A stretch of DNA of 5,900 bases from Myxococcota bacterium (GTDB lineage Bacteria; Myxococcota; Polyangia; GCA-2747355; JAKLHH01). The notes under the pieces were generated by a model, which saw only the letters and a list, made by a program, of their open reading frames with translations, was not told the DNA's origin and did not search any database. The DNA lies in the NCBI GenBank assembly GCA_022710245.1, contig JAKLHH010000529.1:1-5900 (forward strand), written 5' to 3'. This document shows, piece after piece, positions 5,116 to 5,900 of the stretch. The first letter of the stretch is position 1. Each line of letters begins with the position of its first letter. Made by a program: the position numbers and the translations under genes.

Positions 5116-5760
5116 TCAGAAGTAGTCAATCACCACCCAGACCGAGGCACCGAACGGGCCCGAGCTGACGTTGAACCCGCAGGCGACCTGCGTGTAGAGG
5201 GTGCTGACCATCATCATGTAGTGGGCGTGCGAGAGACCGCTCCCCGGCCCCTCGGCGTACATGCCGGCGATGCTCACCTGCAGCAGCTCCGCGACGGTGA
5301 AGCCGTCGCCGTCGGACTGGCTCTGGTTCCGGTCGCCGCACTGCCCGCCGGTGCCGTGCGGCGTCTGGGAGGCCGCGTCCGCCGCTGCCTGCTGGTCCGC
5401 GCAGGCCTCGCTGGAGGTCCGGCGGGTGAGCGCGGGGACGCCGGCCTTGGCGCGGAAGCCGTTGACCAGGTCGACGCAGAGCTGGCGCTCCTTCGCGTAG
5501 GGGAGGTTCGACGGCGGGGGGGTGACCTTGCTGTCGGGCTTGGGGGTGAGCGTGTGGTCGGGCTTCGCGGAGGCTCCGAGGTCGGACTTCACGGAGGCCC
5601 CGAGGTCCGCCAGCGCACCCGGTCCGCCGTCGGCCCCGCTCTCGCTCCCCTGCGGGGCGGGCAGCTCGGTCGGCACCCGGCCCCGCTGGTCGGGGACCTC
5701 CTCACATCCGGCGGCCACGAGGACGGCGAGCAGAGCGGTGGCCAGCATGCGGGTCTGCAT
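5116..5760 (-). CDS. CAP/SCP-domain lipoprotein
   Basis: The 214-residue protein has a lipoprotein signal: Arg4, hydrophobic residues 5-17, then AAGC with Cys19 as the lipidated residue; Glu20 after it gives no inner-membrane retention signal. Residues about 25-88 are a low-complexity Pro/Lys/Asp linker with an 8-residue repeat (DLGAS at 52-56 and 60-64). Residues about 90-214 look like a CAP (SCP/PR-1) domain: CVDLVNGFRAKAGVPAL (95-111), His135 in TPHG, then AGMYAEGPG (165-173) with Glu170, SHAHYMMMVSTLYTQVACGF (177-196) with His178/His180, and a closing strand ending VVIDYF. The Glu of the usual GEN motif seems replaced around CGDRNQ (141-146). Four other cysteines (95, 120, 141, 194) could form disulfides. 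The role is unknown; CAP domains bind lipids or surfaces in some families. ATG 5758-5760 is chosen because the signal peptide starts there and AGAGG lies about nine bases upstream; a GTG start at 5802 would add a charged, non-signal stretch. Confidence 0.87.
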   Translation of the reverse strand: MQTRMLATALLAVLVAAGCEEVPDQRGRVPTELPAPQGSESGADGGPGALADLGASVKSDLGASAKPDHTLTPKPDSKVTPPPSNLPYAKERQLCVDLVNGFRAKAGVPALTRRTSSEACADQQAAADAASQTPHGTGGQCGDRNQSQSDGDGFTVAELLQVSIAGMYAEGPGSGLSHAHYMMMVSTLYTQVACGFNVSSGPFGASVWVVIDYF

Positions 5761-5841
5761 GATCGGTTGCCTCTTCGCTGGTGGTGAGCGACGGAGATGC
5801 ACGCCGGATGCCGCACCGATCGGGGGACGCTCGCCGCGCCA

Positions 5842-5855
5842 GCATTGCAGAATGC
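5842..5855. promoter_or_regulatory. Short inverted repeat upstream of the CAP lipoprotein gene
   Basis: GCATT-GCAG-AATGC (5842-5855) is a perfect 5-bp inverted repeat with a 4-base spacer, 82 bp upstream of the CAP start codon and richer in A/T than its surroundings. It might be an operator or part of a promoter region. The rest of 5761-5900 shows no clear -35/-10 pair and no supported gene, although short frames run off the right edge. Confidence 0.2.
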
Positions 5856-5900
5856 GACGCCGGGAGGGCCGAGCTGTGGCGTCTGGCCCGCGGTCTGGGG

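Noticed and set aside
5808..5900. Start of a divergent plus-strand gene at ATG 5808
   Set aside because: Only 31 codons to the window edge, no convincing ribosome binding site, and other frames are equally open; it cannot be judged from here.

Overview
The window is uniformly GC-rich, roughly 70% by eye, and its genes use G/C at third codon positions. The mix of genes suggests a Myxococcota-like (delta-proteobacterial) chromosome: an FHA-GAF-cyclase signalling protein, a CAP-domain lipoprotein with a long Pro/Lys/Asp linker, an AHSA1-type SRPBCC protein and a compact S-adenosylhomocysteinase. This is an inference from style and gene content. No rRNA, tRNA, CRISPR array, complete insertion sequence or phage gene is visible.

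Layout. Positions 1-213 are non-coding or hold only the end of an upstream gene. They contain an exact 66-bp tandem duplication with hairpin-forming ends. Positions 3060 down to 214 (minus strand) hold a likely two-gene operon: an LptF/LptG-family lipopolysaccharide-export permease, then, 39 bp later, an FHA-GAF-cyclase-homology protein that starts at TTG and whose cyclase domain has lost most catalytic residues. A 136-bp divergent intergenic region (3061-3196) carries a candidate promoter for ahcY (3197-4450, plus strand), the SAH hydrolase of the methyl cycle. After its stop comes a roughly 130-bp minisatellite of 16-bp units in two sequence variants, then a short leader with a 22-bp-spaced direct repeat, and a gene for a small SRPBCC/AHSA1 protein (4657-5103). 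Converging on it, with a 12-bp gap, is a CAP/SCP-domain lipoprotein gene (5760 down to 5116). Its upstream region runs to the window end.

How the genes fit together. The permease and the FHA protein look co-transcribed and perhaps translationally coupled, so a phospho-threonine and ligand sensing scaffold may be tied to outer-membrane assembly. That link is inferred from gene order alone. ahcY is a housekeeping gene with no obvious functional tie to its neighbours. The SRPBCC and CAP genes are independent single-gene units. The items most worth a second look are the degenerate cyclase domain and its pairing with an Lpt permease, the 66-bp hairpin duplication, and the two-variant 16-bp repeat array.
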